64,000 nt of DNA from Endothia cerciana (GCA_026119935.1 JALRMH010000041.1:248001-312000); one strand, 5' to 3'; positions 1 through 11,579 are shown, counted from the stretch's first letter. The notes: generated by a model from the letters alone, not told the origin. Numbers and translations: made by a program.

Positions 1-362
1 CGATCTCAGGTAGAGTCATTTGACACAACAATTTGTAGCCCACAAGGGTATGCATCACTTTGAGAGACTAGAATTTCAATCACTTATCACCCTCAACGTG
101 AACATTTCAGATTGAGGCCGGCTTCATATATGTATGACGCACAGAAAGTTATTACATGCTTTCGACACTTAAGCAGGTTTCTCCACCAGGCACATATCAA
201 TTGAGATTATAGACCAGCATGCTAAATGCCCCCTTCCGAGTCTCCTACAAGGTACTACCTAGAACGAAGTCACAAATTTAGCGGGTAGGAAGTATATTGC
301 AGAAATTTCGATAAGTAAAATCATGCCTGCGCAGTGCGCGAGCATTCTCTTTGCCCATCTCA
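1..362. other. Intergenic, nothing recognised
   Basis: AT-leaning sequence at the window edge. I see no open frame with protein-like composition and no repeat. It holds the 3' flank of the minus-strand gene that stops at 363. Confidence 0.4.
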
Positions 363-836
363 TTATCCAGCAGACTCATCCACGAGATACCACGACTCGG
401 GGTTGGAGATCAGCTCGAAATCATCGACATCCTCATCAATGCCGACTGTTGTGGCTTGTGGGTCTGGCGTTTCGATGCCCACGGCCATAGAAGTCCCTTT
501 TCTTGACCCCCGCTTCCTTGGCTTCTTATACCTCACAATGTAACTCCCCTCAATGTCTCTCAGGTCTATTCGCTCGATCAGGACACCCCATCTATCATAT
601 CGTATGACAGACTCCGGACAGGTAGTCAAGATCCTCCTATGCTCCTCCAATCCCTCGAAGTTCTCCCTGGACAATGTCTGGATGCCCCTTCCAGGGGTGC
701 ATCTCATGTCCCAGGGAACATTCTCCCACTCAGGTCCACAACAGCCGCAGAAGATATAATCCCCTGGCCACCTCATCTCTGCTTCAACCCTCGCCGATTC
801 AATGTCTATCTCCCATGGCCGGCTCTTGCGCGCCAT
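363..836 (-). CDS. Hypothetical 157-residue protein
   Basis: An uninterrupted minus-strand frame from ATG at 836 to TAA at 363. The product is hydrophilic, Trp/Arg-rich at the start (MARKSRPWEID), has a Cys pair (CGCCG) near residue 33, a basic stretch (KKPRKRGSRKG) near residue 105 that could act as a nuclear signal, and an acidic tail. There is no signal peptide or membrane segment. I recognise no family. The composition is coding-like, but no intron or neighbour supports it, and an upstream exon cannot be excluded. It could be a lineage-specific gene or a chance frame. Confidence 0.45.
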   Translation of the reverse strand: MARKSRPWEIDIESARVEAEMRWPGDYIFCGCCGPEWENVPWDMRCTPGRGIQTLSRENFEGLEEHRRILTTCPESVIRYDRWGVLIERIDLRDIEGSYIVRYKKPRKRGSRKGTSMAVGIETPDPQATTVGIDEDVDDFELISNPESWYLVDESAG

Positions 837-1925
837 GTTCGCAGTACACCTGTTTACCTTCGCAAGATTCCAGTGACGCTACCCTTTGAGATATCGGTGA
901 TGTCTCCGGGTCCAGTGAGTTTGCTTTTGGTTAACTTGAATTGCGTGGCGTTTCAGATCAGTCTACCGTTATCTTGTGGTTTACACCACCGGAGATCTCG
1001 GTCTCTGGTTGAGAGGTAGGAGGGTTAGGCGGCGGCCTTAGCACGACTTGCAAGTGGTGTGCGTGGATTTGGCGAGGGGCGTGACCCGTGGAAGATAGAG
1101 ACGTGTCCAGGGGTGAAGCTACAGATAAGATCTGGTTTGAGCTCTCCCATTAACCAAAAATCTGTAGAGATGAGAGGCCGGGCCTCTGGTGTTAATGCTT
1201 TCGGCCGTGATGAATAAGAGCAGATACTGATTTTGGCGAGGTTATGGAGAGATAGTTCGTACGATGGGAGAGCCAGAAGTTGGTAAAGATTGTTTGCAGA
1301 TATACCTAAAAACCCTCCTCTATGCTCGAATGATAGGAAGTGGCGTAATATTTGTAGCCTGGCTCGCGATCCACTTCAAGTTTCCTCTTTCGTCTGGCCG
1401 AGGAGGCGCAGTGAGGCCAAATTGCGCAGCCTTAAGCCCCTGTCGGGTGAGGCCGAAGGCCAAAGAGATGCGAATACACATTTTGCACTGAAAAACGGAG
1501 CAGGCTATCTATACTCCTCTAATTTCTTGAGCTTTCCCCTGAACAACGTCTGGACGCCTCTCCTTTTTTTTAATTACCTTCTTTCTTCCTTAGCGTTTAT
1601 AATATCCTTTCATTCGTCGGCTGCGTGTCAGCCTCGTCCTCTTCCAAGGTCGAGTCCAGCCTCTTCCGTTAATTACAACCTTATCACTAGCATTCTTACA
1701 ACACCCTTGCGTCCACCTTCGAAACGACAACATCAGCACTGCTCGTGCGCGTCTACTGCGTGTCAGTCATGCAAGCAAACTTTCGAGTAAGTTGTCTTTT
1801 TTATGGCATACCATACAGCTCACCTATCTCTTGATTAATAGCTAGTCTCCTCGGGAAGGTTGTGCTGAAGCTTGTTCTGCCTTGCGCGGCGACAGCTCTA
1901 GTCATCCAGTACGTTGAACTTTACA
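837..1925. other. Intergenic, possible transcript leader
   Basis: No recognisable gene. The stretch at about 1560-1790 is rich in C and T in the style of fungal 5' leaders. It ends in a donor-like GTAAGT at about 1789 and an acceptor-like ATTAATAG near 1850, so a spliced plus-strand transcript is possible. The short reading frames here match nothing I know. Confidence 0.3.
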
Positions 1926-1934
1926 GGCTCTCAG

Positions 1935-2225
1935 CTCACCCTCAGCCCAACGCTCCCCTTCCAAGCACACCTTTCCGATGAAACCCGCGAAGCTCTCTTT
2001 TCTTTTCCCAAAGCCGATCCAGGATGTAGTACTGCTCGGCCTTTTACGGCGTGATGATGACGATGTGGCTGGAAGGTAACTTTGTACCGCGGATCAATCG
2101 GTTGAGAATTCGAATCATGACGTCCAGCATGGCGGGATTGTAGCGTGACGCGGTAATATTGTTGAACTGAACCGTAGTACCCGGGACATTGATGGAAGTA
2201 GAGCTTGGGGGCAGGTAAAGGTTCG
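1935..2225 (-). pseudogene. Decayed superfamily-1 (UPF1/AAA_12-like) helicase fragment
   Basis: Translated on the minus strand, one frame reads RYNPAMLDVMIRILNRLI, then SSHIVIITP, then a TAA stop at 2046-2044, then KAEQYYILDRLW. This matches the C-terminal RecA-like domain of fungal UPF1/NFX1-type RNA helicases, where an ITPYKAQ-like motif follows helices of this form; the stop sits where Tyr is expected. The frame ends about 35 residues later, before the next helicase motif, and no helicase core is seen upstream. I infer a relic of a once larger gene. It rests on motif memory, not an alignment. Confidence 0.55.
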
Positions 2226-2269
2226 AAACACCTAAGCATCACAACAGACTGCGAGCCGATGAGACGCAA

Positions 2270-2929
2270 CGGTGTTCTGCGCGCTGTAAGATATGCGCCA
2301 ACGTGTGTAGAAGTTATCGGCAGTCAAATCAAACAGGTTGAGACACATACGCCGTTGGGTCTGTAGGAAAAAAGTTGAAAAAGATGCTTCCATAAAGTTT
2401 TAAAGTAGTGACCGACAGTATTGATAGTACAGAGAGTTGACCGTATGTTCTGACTTCTGACCCACTAAGAGGGTAGCCGACACGAGCTGCCATGATCCAT
2501 GACCAAGATGATCCTTTTATCCTGCCTCCAGACTTATAAAGATTTCAGAGATTGTGCTTGCGCCGGCCTCGTTTACTGGAAACTCATTTCTAGAGACCGT
2601 GAAGATTTGGACGATCTTATCAAGAGAACCATGAGCGAGAATACCACCCGCGGGCGCGCTCGCATGCCACAGAACCTTCAGAATTGACAGAGAATCAGGC
2701 TTGCCAGCGACTTGCCCTCGAGCGGATCTGGCTTTGCATTATATTAATGGCTATAAAAACACCTCTAAACCCATAGAAGAAACAAAGGAGAAGGTAACAA
2801 GATGGCGAGTGCCAATAAGCGCTGTAATACAGTGGACAGAACGGTAAAGCCGCACAAGCTGGACTTATCGCCCCGCAAAGCTCCTTTTCTCCCAGACTCA
2901 CAGTTCATTCTGTAGGCTCATCATATCCT
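2270..2929. other. Intergenic, nothing convincing
   Basis: Upstream of the helicase relic a minus-strand frame (about 2250-2360) may be more of that relic but matches no motif. A 62-codon plus-strand frame at 2499-2687 has no recognisable content. The rest is 3' flank of the Asn-Gly-Met repeat gene. Confidence 0.3.
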
Positions 2930-4633
2930 TCAACAGATTACGTTGCATCTTTCTTTCATAGAGTCCTTAGCGCAGCCGTTGCTCATGCCATTGTACATCA
3001 TATCAGCCATGCCGTTAGACATGCCGTTGGACATACCATTAGCCATACCGTTGGACATGCCATTGGACATACCATTGGTCATACCATTAGCCATGCCGTT
3101 GGTCATGCCCCTGGTCATGCCGTTGGTCATGCCATTGGTCATAGAGTTGCCGTTGCTGTGGCCATTTGAATGACCATTCCTATGGTCGTTATGGTATTTA
3201 TTGTTGTCGAACTGCTGGCCCATGAATCCATTACTTAGCACATCCTTCAGGTAGTGCATGGGCATGCGCTTCTGAGCTTTGGTCAGGGCCGCCCGGTCCA
3301 GATTCGGGGCCGGTCCGAAACCACCGTTGGTATGACCATCACTCTGCGTGTCGGCCTTCATGGCGGCAAGCCAGTCGGCCTCGGGATCGCAGCCCATCAA
3401 GGTCATGCCGTCGCGCGAGACGTTTATCTCGGCAGTCTTGGTGCCATCCGCGTTCTCGCTCACACGGTGGGTGGCGCTGTAGCCACGGGTCATCATCGAG
3501 TTTGAGATCATGGTCGCGCCCTGCTAGGCCATGGACGAGGAGATAGCGACAGGCCAGTTCACGCGACCGATCCAGCGCATCATCACGTCAGACTCGGCGG
3601 AGCCGAGGTCCATGGACTGTAGGAGGCGGGTCAGGGTCGAGCTGCTGCGCTGTTAGTCAAGATTAAACTCGATGAGGGCCTCAGGTATGCTGCTCACGTC
3701 AGGGCGGTGAGCTCGCGGAGCTTGTCGTCATTGCTGCCACAGCGCATCAGTATGTGAGACCGAAGCTGGCCATCACGGACAGCCTGCATGACATCGCTAG
3801 TCTCCATCTGGTTGTAGTACTGGACGTTGTATTGTCCACGTCCGTCCTGCGTAACGACGGCAGTGTGCCTGTCCCGGCCATTGCCGTTGCAGAAGTCGAC
3901 CACGGCATGGTCTGACATGTTGACAATCTCCCCGACCATGCATTGGCTCTGGCAAATGTAGAACCTCATGTTTGGGCTAAGAGTCATGGTCGAGTCGGGC
4001 TGGGCTGGCATCTTTGATAGTCATCGTTAGAGTCGGACGGTGACTATGTGCCCACGTCTTCTCGATTACTTACCACGTTGACAGGGCACATCATACCACG
4101 GGCGCCGACTTTGGCCATCCCAATGACACAATCATCTTCAGGCCGGAAGCAGTCGTCGGTCTCGATCTGGAATGTACCATGCGGGGCTCCCAGAATGCTC
4201 GAGCCGAACCCAGGCATGCCTCGATTAACGGTCATGTAGGCAGTAGCTAGCGGCACCTGTTAGATTAGTCAAAGTGTTTGAATATTTGATACTCACTGCC
4301 GCGCATATAGTTATTGCCCATCTGGACAGGAGTGATGCAGCCGTTCTTGACCATCATACCCGGGCGAAGGCAGTCGGAACAGGCCCCAGTCCCTGAGACC
4401 GGCCCGTCAGCACTGACAATTGTAAATGGACAGTTTCATATGGGACGAAGAGTACAAGCATAGACTTGGTCCGTTGTGTTCACAGTGTATGTGCGATTCT
4501 GTGGCACGTTCGCTGTGATCCAAGCGGTGGTGCACATATCGCCGCAACTAGTCGGCGGGGTGCAGAGGAAGACATAATCCCCGCGCGATCCGGTGTTATT
4601 CTGAAGAATGATGTTATACAGAGGTGACGACAT
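2930..4633 (-). pseudogene. Four-exon gene with Asn-Gly-Met repeats and two in-frame stops
   Basis: The exon model 4633-4297, 4246-4074, 4011-3698 and 3644-2930 joins with GT-AG introns to 1539 nt, a multiple of three, and reads as one protein-like frame apart from TGA at 4438-4436 (after residue 65) and TAG at 3526-3524. The N-terminal half has paired Cys and repeated motifs of the form DYVFLCTPP, YTVNTT and CPFTIVSADG, suggesting duplicated beta-rich units. The C-terminal half carries NGHS, then NGM(T/S/A), four-residue repeats. There is no signal peptide or membrane segment. I do not recognise the family. Conserved frame and splice sites with only two stops suggest a recent pseudogene; stop readthrough or an unannotated short intron is possible but less likely. 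Confidence 0.6.
2985..3172 (-). repeat. 12-bp coding tandem repeat (Asn-Gly-Met-X)
   Basis: About thirteen imperfect 12-base units, each encoding Asn-Gly-Met followed by Thr, Ser or Ala, lie in the last exon of the gene above. They are preceded by NGHS units encoded near 3150-3175. Third-position changes between units show the array is not freshly expanded. Such arrays change length easily by slippage. Confidence 0.85.
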
Positions 4634-6954
4634 CTTGTAATAGAAGGTGAGAGGTTGAGGCTATGTGGTGGGATTATGCGGCAGGGCTTCAATCTGGCAA
4701 GGTGAGTAATTGACCATGCAACCAAGAGTTATTTGTTTACAGACTGGAACACGCATGTTAGCATGCATGAATGATTGCGTGGTTGAGAGGCAACATTCTT
4801 GCTTGCAAGAGGTATGTACACGAGCATTCCCAACATCAGGCCAGCGTGCAAGTTGTTGAGACATGGGGTTGGCCTGGAGCGGTAGAGTAAGTACAACGGC
4901 GGGTGTGTTTTTGACATGGCCGCTTGAGCATTGGTGTAGTGGAGACTGAATCTGATGCACTCAAAATGGTAGTATACTCAGAACTGAAGGGGAGTGGGTA
5001 CCTTCCAAGCTCTGAGTTGCTTCGTGGCCGTTGCAGAAACCAATGCGTCTACTCACCGGTTGTCTCAGCGTTCGTTGATATCAAGGAACACAAGTCGTCG
5101 TTATGCTATCTGGAAAGAGAAAACCATAAGCTCGGCGACCTGGAAGGTGGGACAAAACCCAATATCAAAGCATCATACCCTGAACTTCAGGGGATACATG
5201 CCATAGATATAAAACGCGGTGGAAAGTTCAGCGGATGAGACCTGCACGAGATATGCTTTTGAGAGGAAGTCCGGATTGGGTTTGAAGAACGTCGCGGTTG
5301 GAAACCTTCTGCTTTCGATACCTCGGTGTGTTGTCCGAATATTGTGTTTGGATCTTAGGAATGCCAACTGCCAGCTGCCAGCCTCCAAGCTTCACCTTGT
5401 CGATCTGAACCACATGGGCATCGATGCCCATACGTTCTTCTAAGCCAGCCTCTCTACCCTGCTCTGCCCGTCAGTTCCCGATACACTTGTCTGCATCAAC
5501 TCCTTATCTTCATTGACTTTCGTTTCCCCCACCCCTCATCATTGTTTGCCCACAGCCCACATGTACTGCGGGATAGTGGCCGTTCTAATGCCCGTCAAAC
5601 TTCTTCGGGACAGTTTTATCGGCGTCGAGGGCAGTTGAAGTCGTGGACCGTGAAGTCGTCGATATTGTTGGCCCTAAGGGTGGCACTGAAGCTGGGCTTA
5701 ATTAGTAGCGTCGTGAAGGTTCACACTCGTGTCGCCCGGCGGCGAGAGGTGTCCTAGGGCCCGGCCCAACAACGTGGTTGCCCACCCGCAGATCGGGGCC
5801 ACGGGATGTGAATAACAGGTCTTTGACGAAACGCCATAGAGAGGGTTGGGTGTCTTCCGGAGGCGTTGCCAGTAGTCTTACCAGCAGCACGAAACGAAAG
5901 CCTAGAATAGGGCGGGGTATAGACTTCTGTTGTTGGATCCCAAACGGCCGGGGAGGAACAAGCAATGTGCAAGCCCGGGCCCGGACACTGCAGTCTGAAG
6001 CCTTACGCTTCCGGGTCGAAGTAGGGGACGGGGCGTAGAATACTGGGCAACGTTCCCGCTGAGCGCCTGCAAAGCATGCTGGAACACCTCCAGGACTTGC
6101 GAATATCATGCCGGGCTTGTCAGTCTTGATGCCCGTCGGTATCCAGCATAGACAGAGATAGGAGCGCGTCTTGGTGAGCATCAGGGAGGGAATGATGCCT
6201 CCTGCAAGTCATTCTTGTCGAAAGAACCAAAGACAATTAGGGAATCCCAAGCCATCCAGACGCAAAGCAGGCGTACGTTCTATGTCGTAGAAGATCTCAA
6301 GGCCTGGTTGACGATGCTGTCGTGTTGCGGTGGGAGCGAGGGCGTCGATCCAGGCTGATGAGGGCCCTACTCTGAGACCATCACGCAGGATGGCCGTCAA
6401 CTACCCTGAGTCCTACCAAGTACAATTGGTGGGCGTTAGGCAAGAGACATGCCCTAGATCTCTCAGACATGACCTGAGGCCCTGATGATGTTGAATAAGA
6501 GTTGAAAAATATGCATGTGGTCCAGCATCTGGGAAATGAACCAGTCATCACATGGCTGGATATAAGCTAGTGATCTTATTGATGCGGCCAAAAAGGCACT
6601 GTGCAGGGGCCGCCTAGATCTGCATAGGATCCCTGGCACATGTGTCATTCTGGTTGTCTTCCAATCATGCTTGCTTTCTATCTTTCGCTCCACAAACAAT
6701 ATTTCTGGGGGTTATTCTGCTAATCGTTCGTCTTTTGCCGTTTGTCGCTTGTTCTTTTTGCGTTGAACTGCGTCACACTTCCATCCCTGGAGGCAGCTGC
6801 GTCATCCTGAAGCAGTATCCTGCAAGGAGACGGGCGTCCATATCAACTGGCCCGTTGCCCGCCCTTCTCGTCTCTGCATTTGACCGCCCACCGTCTCGTC
6901 CACTGCGATATCACATGGAGAACTGCTGTGTGGCCTATGCAAAGCACGATCACG
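4634..6954. other. 2.3-kb stretch without a recognised gene
   Basis: Several 60-160 codon frames occur on both strands, but none carries a family motif and they overlap heavily. A C/T-rich leader-like tract at about 5450-5560 precedes an ATG at 5561 that opens only 25 codons. The GC-rich block at about 5750-6100 supports long frames on both strands, as expected from composition alone. The last part (about 6640-6950) is probably the promoter and leader of the HD-domain gene. Confidence 0.35.
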
Positions 6955-7886
6955 ATGTCTCCCAGCGCAAAGGACGGCGAGGTGCTTGATAACCTTGGCA
7001 ACGAGGTCGTGACCGCCAACCCAGGTACGTGCCCTCTCTCCTCCGTCCACTCCTGAACTACACTCCCCCGCCCCAAGCTGCGCCAGCTAACTCCTGTCCT
7101 CCAGATCCATCGGTGGCCGCTGCCACCAAAGTCGCCGGCGAATGGACGGTACCCAAGGTCCTAGCCACCATCCCCACTGGCTTACCCACCGAGGGATCGA
7201 CCTCCCCAGTGCCCTACTTCCACCTCCTCGAGCGGCTCAAGACGACGAAACGCGAAGGCTGGCGGCGGTTCGGGATCGCGCGGGGCGAGTCGATCGCGGA
7301 CCACATGTACCGGATGGCACTGATCAGCATGTTCGCCCCCCCCTCGATACGGGGCAGGGTGGACATGCACAAGTGCATGAAGATGTGCCTGGTCCACGAC
7401 ATGGCCGAGAGCCTGGTCGGGGACATCACGCCGGTGGATGGCGTCGCGAAGCCCGAGAAGAACCGGCGCGAGGCGGCGACGATGGACTACATCACGGGGA
7501 GCCTGCTGGGCAATGTATGGGGAGGGCAGGGCAAGGACGTGGCCGAGGACATCAGGGCGGTATGGCAGGAGTATGAGGACAGCGAGACGCTGGAGAGCCA
7601 CTTCGTGCATGATATCGACAAGATGGAGCTGGTGCTGCAGATGGTGGAGTATGAGAAGCGCGGGGAGAGGAAGCTGGACCTGGGCGAGTTCGCGTGGGTG
7701 GCGACACGGCTGGTGCTGGACGAGACCAAGAAGTGGGCACGGGAGGTGCTGAGGGAGAGGGAGGAGTACTGGGGCCAGAAGGAGCACGTCCACGGTGAGA
7801 AGGGCCTCGAGGGCGGCATCGCAGAGGATCATGTACAGGCGTCGACGGAGTACTACGACGGCTCTGGTGGTGCCCCGTCCTCATGA
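6955..7886 (+). CDS. HD-domain 5'-deoxynucleotidase (HDDC2/YGK1-like)
   Basis: Two exons, 6955-7024 and 7105-7886, encode 283 residues; the junction joins Asn-Pro to Asp-Pro in frame. The HD-domain metal ligands are visible: His in ESIADHMYRM, the His-Asp pair in LVHDMAESLVGD and the distal Asp in HDIDKMEL. The family hydrolyses deoxynucleoside 5'-monophosphates using divalent metal and is usually cytosolic. Length and motif order match eukaryotic HDDC2/yeast YGK1 proteins with a fungal N-terminal extension. I chose the ATG at 6955 because the upstream exon ends in a good GTACGT donor and keeps the frame. Assignment by motif is firm; substrate is inferred from the family. Confidence 0.88.
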
Positions 7887-9042
7887 TCGCCGGGAGGTCT
7901 ATGGCCTGGTCTTCCGAACACCAACACTTACCCACATCTACACCAACGGCGGGCGTCAGGGAATTGCGGCGTTCGGTGCTGTGCTTTACAGAATAATGTC
8001 GGGCTCACGGAAGAGATCCTGGTAGACGGCGGCAGCACGGTCTTTGCTGCATGCAGTGTACGGTGCGGTACAACTATGTCGGTAAATGGCACATGCTCCT
8101 AGTCTTATTCCGCATTGGTCTGTGGTGATTGGCTTGGTGTTTTGGCAGTGACACGGTTGAATCTTGCAGTGGGCGTCACATTCCCCCCCTCGCACTGGGT
8201 TGTTGACTCCCCCCCTCCCCCCAACACCTGGCTTCTCCACAGCAACCACCCTTCACCGCCCGCCTGTCTTGACTTGACGGCTGCGCGCCCCCCCCCCCCC
8301 CCCAAAAAAAGACCCCCCGAAGAAAGCCCCCTCCCAAACTGCCTCCCCCAACCTTGTCGCTTTCAGGTGCTTCGTGACCCGCATGTGATCCAGGCCCCCT
8401 CTGAAAGATTCACCGTCATCATCCGTTCCCCCCATTCCAGAGGACCCAAGTCGAGGGCCCACTCTGCAGAAAGTGTTTGAACCGACCGCCAGTTCACGCT
8501 GCACGCCACGTCGTCGTCGAAAGGTTTCCCTGCGTGGAGTCGCGGTTCCGTCTTCCTTGATCGGGTTTTCGAATACCTCCATCCTCTCGTCCTCATACGC
8601 GCACGTGTCGAGACCCCCCTTCCAGTCTCTCCCAGAGCTTTCGACCCCTGCCTCCGCGTCACCTGGGCGACAGCGTCCCTGCGCACGCCGGTTTTCTGCC
8701 CGTCCACTTCACGAGGGTGCTTTCGACCGCCCTTGACAGGGCAAACGTCCGGATTCTCAGGTGGAGGGCCCTCGAACAATACCCAGCAGTCTGCGAGTGG
8801 TCACGGGAAGCACGCGACAGGTCAGCATCCGGGACCTGCAATGCAGCTGCTCGGCCCGCGCTCAGCCGGTGCCCGTGAATCTTGAGCTTCGCCTCGCCGC
8901 ACTGCCGTCGCGAGTGTGACCACCGCCAAAGTGGAGTGAGCGCTCCCAGTATCGAATACCTGGTTCCATCAGACTCGCGGGTCCCTACCCGCCCGAACCA
9001 CCGACTCCCTCACGTCCGACCGCAGATAAGGCTCCTCATGAC
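7887..9042. other. Intergenic with long leader of the next gene
   Basis: It contains a C16A7 homopolymer run at about 8288-8310 and a long C/T-rich tract (about 8180-9040) with frequent TCTCC and CCTCC motifs, typical of a fungal promoter and long 5' leader. I see no gene. Confidence 0.45.
8288..8310. repeat. Homopolymer C16 followed by A7
   Basis: A run of 16 C followed by seven A in the leader region of the gene at 9043. It is the longest of several G/C homopolymers in this window and is prone to length change and sequencing error. Confidence 0.85.
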
Positions 9043-10779
9043 ATGGCGTTCGGAAACCAATTCCATATGCCCGGTTCCTCTCACCTCGAGGGCCCCGGGG
9101 CCTCGACAACTACTCTAAATGCCAACATGTTCCGCCCTCCTGTCTCGCCCACAACGTCATCCTACAACCTCTCGAAATCAACGGGCTCCCTCCTCTCCGA
9201 CCAGTCTATGGCCACTAATAGCACCACGCCAGTCCCACGGCTGGGGAGGAAACGGACATATGATGAGAGCAACTACAGGGCGAGGGGCTTCTTGAGCCTG
9301 AATATGGATGCTGCAGGAGACCCGCCCATGGAAGACAGCGCAGGAGGAGAACATCGATATACGCTGGCCGGGCAGATCGAGACACCAGGCACACAGATAA
9401 CACCACAGGCAGGGACGTTGGAGGACAGTCTCTACTCTGATATCGACTACAGGCGGGCGCTGGGATCAAAGAGGCCGCACGCGGAGGGCGACAGGCCCTC
9501 TCTCGGTCTGATTGGGATGGTGAACACCGAGACCGGGACCGGGGATCCCGTGACTCCACGGTCGGCAGGCTGGACGACATTTGCCTTTCAGGCCATAGGA
9601 GGCGTGGTAGAGAAGGTATGGGAGTTCTGCAGGGGCGGTGCCGGTGCCTTTCGGGGCTTCCAGGCTGGAGGTGGAAAGGCGTACGAATCCAACGGCGAGC
9701 CGGTCCCGGCATTGACCGCAGAACCGGACCCGCAGGCGATACGTGCCGACCCACAAGACAGCCCCAGCAGCCCGTCTCGTGCCCTGCCCGAAGACCATGG
9801 TCTGACTTACTTCCCGAACTACTCCGCCGCCGATGTCCAGAAGCACAACTTCCTTCAGGACCAGCGACAGGAGGGGGAGCCATCGCCAGCCACAACCCCG
9901 GAGCGGCCGGCTGCGAAGAGGCGGCAGACAGGCTTCCATAGCGAGAACGACGAGCTGCGGAGGAACTGGGTCATGGTTGAAGAAGATGAGCCCTCTGCCA
10001 CGCCCATCCGACCGAGCCCGAGGCGCGCATCGGCAGCACCCTCGCGCATCCCCGGGAGCAGGTCCAGCGTGACCTCGCGCCTGCAACAGTCCCGATTCTC
10101 GACACCGAATGCTTCTGGGAGGAGGATTAGTGTCCCATCGCCCAGGTTCAGCAACGACAGGTCGGGCATTCCGACCCGCGCGTCATCTCGCATGTCCACG
10201 GCCTCGGGAGCGTCGTACGCCGGGTTAGCCGGCTCACCGTCACTTGGTCCCAGAGAGCCTGCTAGTTTTGCAAGCCCCCGGTCACCAGCTCAGGCCGCAA
10301 CGTCCAACGCCTTCGCGCCAGATCCCTTCACGCCCAATGGATCTCGGATCCCTCAACCCAAAGGCCTGGGCCCCAACCCGTTTGCCAATACCCGAACGGC
10401 GTCGCCTACGCCCCAGGGCATCTCCCCCAGTCGACCGTCGACCCGATCGTCCATCCACTACCCTTCGCCCTCGGCCTACAACTTCGGCTTCAATGCTACG
10501 CCGAACGGGCACAAGAAGACCGCCTCTAACGTCTCGACAGGCAGCGCTCGGGGTCGCTACTCATACGGCCCTGACAACGTAGACAAACTCCAGACGAGCC
10601 CGCGACTGGACGACGAGGGGCGGCAGCTAGCGAGCAAGCGGCTTGTGACGCAGAGGCGGGCTGACTCGAGGCTGGACCGGCTCAACAAGGAGCTTCAGGG
10701 GCTGATAAGGCAGGGCCAGGAGGCGCTAGGCACGGCTTATGACGTCGATATGGACGAGAGCTGGGAAGAGGACACGTGA
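9043..10779 (+). CDS. Conserved disordered protein, 578 residues
   Basis: A single uninterrupted frame. Most of the protein is rich in Ser, Pro, Thr and Gly and should be disordered. A short ordered block near residues 175-210 (TTFAFQAIGGVVEKVWEFC, then a Gly/Phe-rich stretch) looks like an amphipathic helix with a conserved linker. WVMVEEDEP near residue 308 and a basic, coiled C-terminal segment (ASKRLVTQRRADSRLDRLNK) before an acidic end are other distinct parts. There is no signal peptide. The layout, amphipathic segment plus low-complexity tail, recalls nuclear or nuclear-pore-associated proteins, but I cannot name a family. The long leader and lack of lesions support a real, expressed gene. 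Confidence 0.75.
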   Translation: MAFGNQFHMPGSSHLEGPGASTTTLNANMFRPPVSPTTSSYNLSKSTGSLLSDQSMATNSTTPVPRLGRKRTYDESNYRARGFLSLNMDAAGDPPMEDSAGGEHRYTLAGQIETPGTQITPQAGTLEDSLYSDIDYRRALGSKRPHAEGDRPSLGLIGMVNTETGTGDPVTPRSAGWTTFAFQAIGGVVEKVWEFCRGGAGAFRGFQAGGGKAYESNGEPVPALTAEPDPQAIRADPQDSPSSPSRALPEDHGLTYFPNYSAADVQKHNFLQDQRQEGEPSPATTPERPAAKRRQTGFHSENDELRRNWVMVEEDEPSATPIRPSPRRASAAPSRIPGSRSSVTSRLQQSRFSTPNASGRRISVPSPRFSNDRSGIPTRASSRMSTASGASYAGLAGSPSLGPREPASFASPRSPAQAATSNAFAPDPFTPNGSRIPQPKGLGPNPFANTRTASPTPQGISPSRPSTRSSIHYPSPSAYNFGFNATPNGHKKTASNVSTGSARGRYSYGPDNVDKLQTSPRLDDEGRQLASKRLVTQRRADSRLDRLNKELQGLIRQGQEALGTAYDVDMDESWEEDT

Positions 10780-11579
10780 GGATACAGGTTGATCTCAGAT
10801 GGACTGTATGCTGTCAACCGCCACGGAGCCGCCTGTTATTGCATGTCTCCCTGAGGACGGCTTGTTTCGTTAGGAGCGGCATCGACGGTATGGGAAAAAT
10901 ATCGGTGGTCTTGGGATTTTCCTGCGAGGAGTTCAGGATAGGGGTTCTGGTTTGGGGTTCTTATATCTGCCTTGGACCATCCGGCCGTGGAATGTGATTA
11001 ATGCATGTCTATAGGCTCATCCATGTCTCTGTTTGATAGGCTCGTGAATTGTTTTTGCCAAGTGCCCGCCCCTGACCCGACAGTCCTAGGAGGCACGGTC
11101 CGCTAGTCACAGTGCTACCCCGCCCCCCCCCCCCCCAATTGCTTGTCTATAGTGCTGTACCGGTAATGCTAATAAGCCTGGCGGGGACGGCTCAGTGCCT
11201 GCGCCCATACCACCGCCCCCCCGGAACCCCACCCCCAGGGGCTATGACGCCCGTCGCAATGCTACTCGTCCGTGAGGCTTTCAACTTCAACTTCCCACCT
11301 TCAAACTTCCTCTCCTCAACGCCAGACTGTCTTCTGAGAAAAAAGTCAAGAAGACCTATGATATACATCCATCCCACCCCAGTCCTCTGCCTCTTCATCT
11401 CACACCGCCTTCCTTGTGGGCAGTCCCACCTGAACCAGCTCCTTTCTCGAATACGTCAGCGCTGCCGCCCTACCACCAGATCGTCACAAGTCATGCCTGG
11501 TCCCCGTCTCTGACTAAACTCGAACCACGTTCGCTCGCCTGTTTCGCCTCAACCCGAATGAACACGCCCACAGGATAGG
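10780..11579. other. Intergenic: 3' flank and leader
   Basis: Holds the 3' flank of the 9043 gene, a C14 run at about 11123-11136 and a C/T-rich leader (about 11270-11575) for the zinc-knuckle gene. No separate gene seen. Confidence 0.4.

Noticed and set aside
2940..3175. A plus-strand MPLDIPLA repeat protein
   Set aside because: It is the antisense reading of the NGM repeat array; the minus-strand exons splice into a single consistent frame, the plus strand does not.
3524..3526. Programmed stop readthrough at the TAG
   Set aside because: The following bases, CAG GGC, do not match the common TAG-CAR-YYA context, and a second, unrelated TGA exists in the same gene. Decay is simpler.
5228..6181. 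Long overlapping frames in the 5.2-6.2 kb block
   Set aside because: Frames are open on both strands because of high GC content; no splice sites, motifs or consistent composition indicate a gene.
7142..7832. Long frames overlapping the HD-domain gene (144 and 216 codons)
   Set aside because: GC-rich coding sequence leaves alternative frames open; the HD-domain frame has all the catalytic motifs and the others have none.
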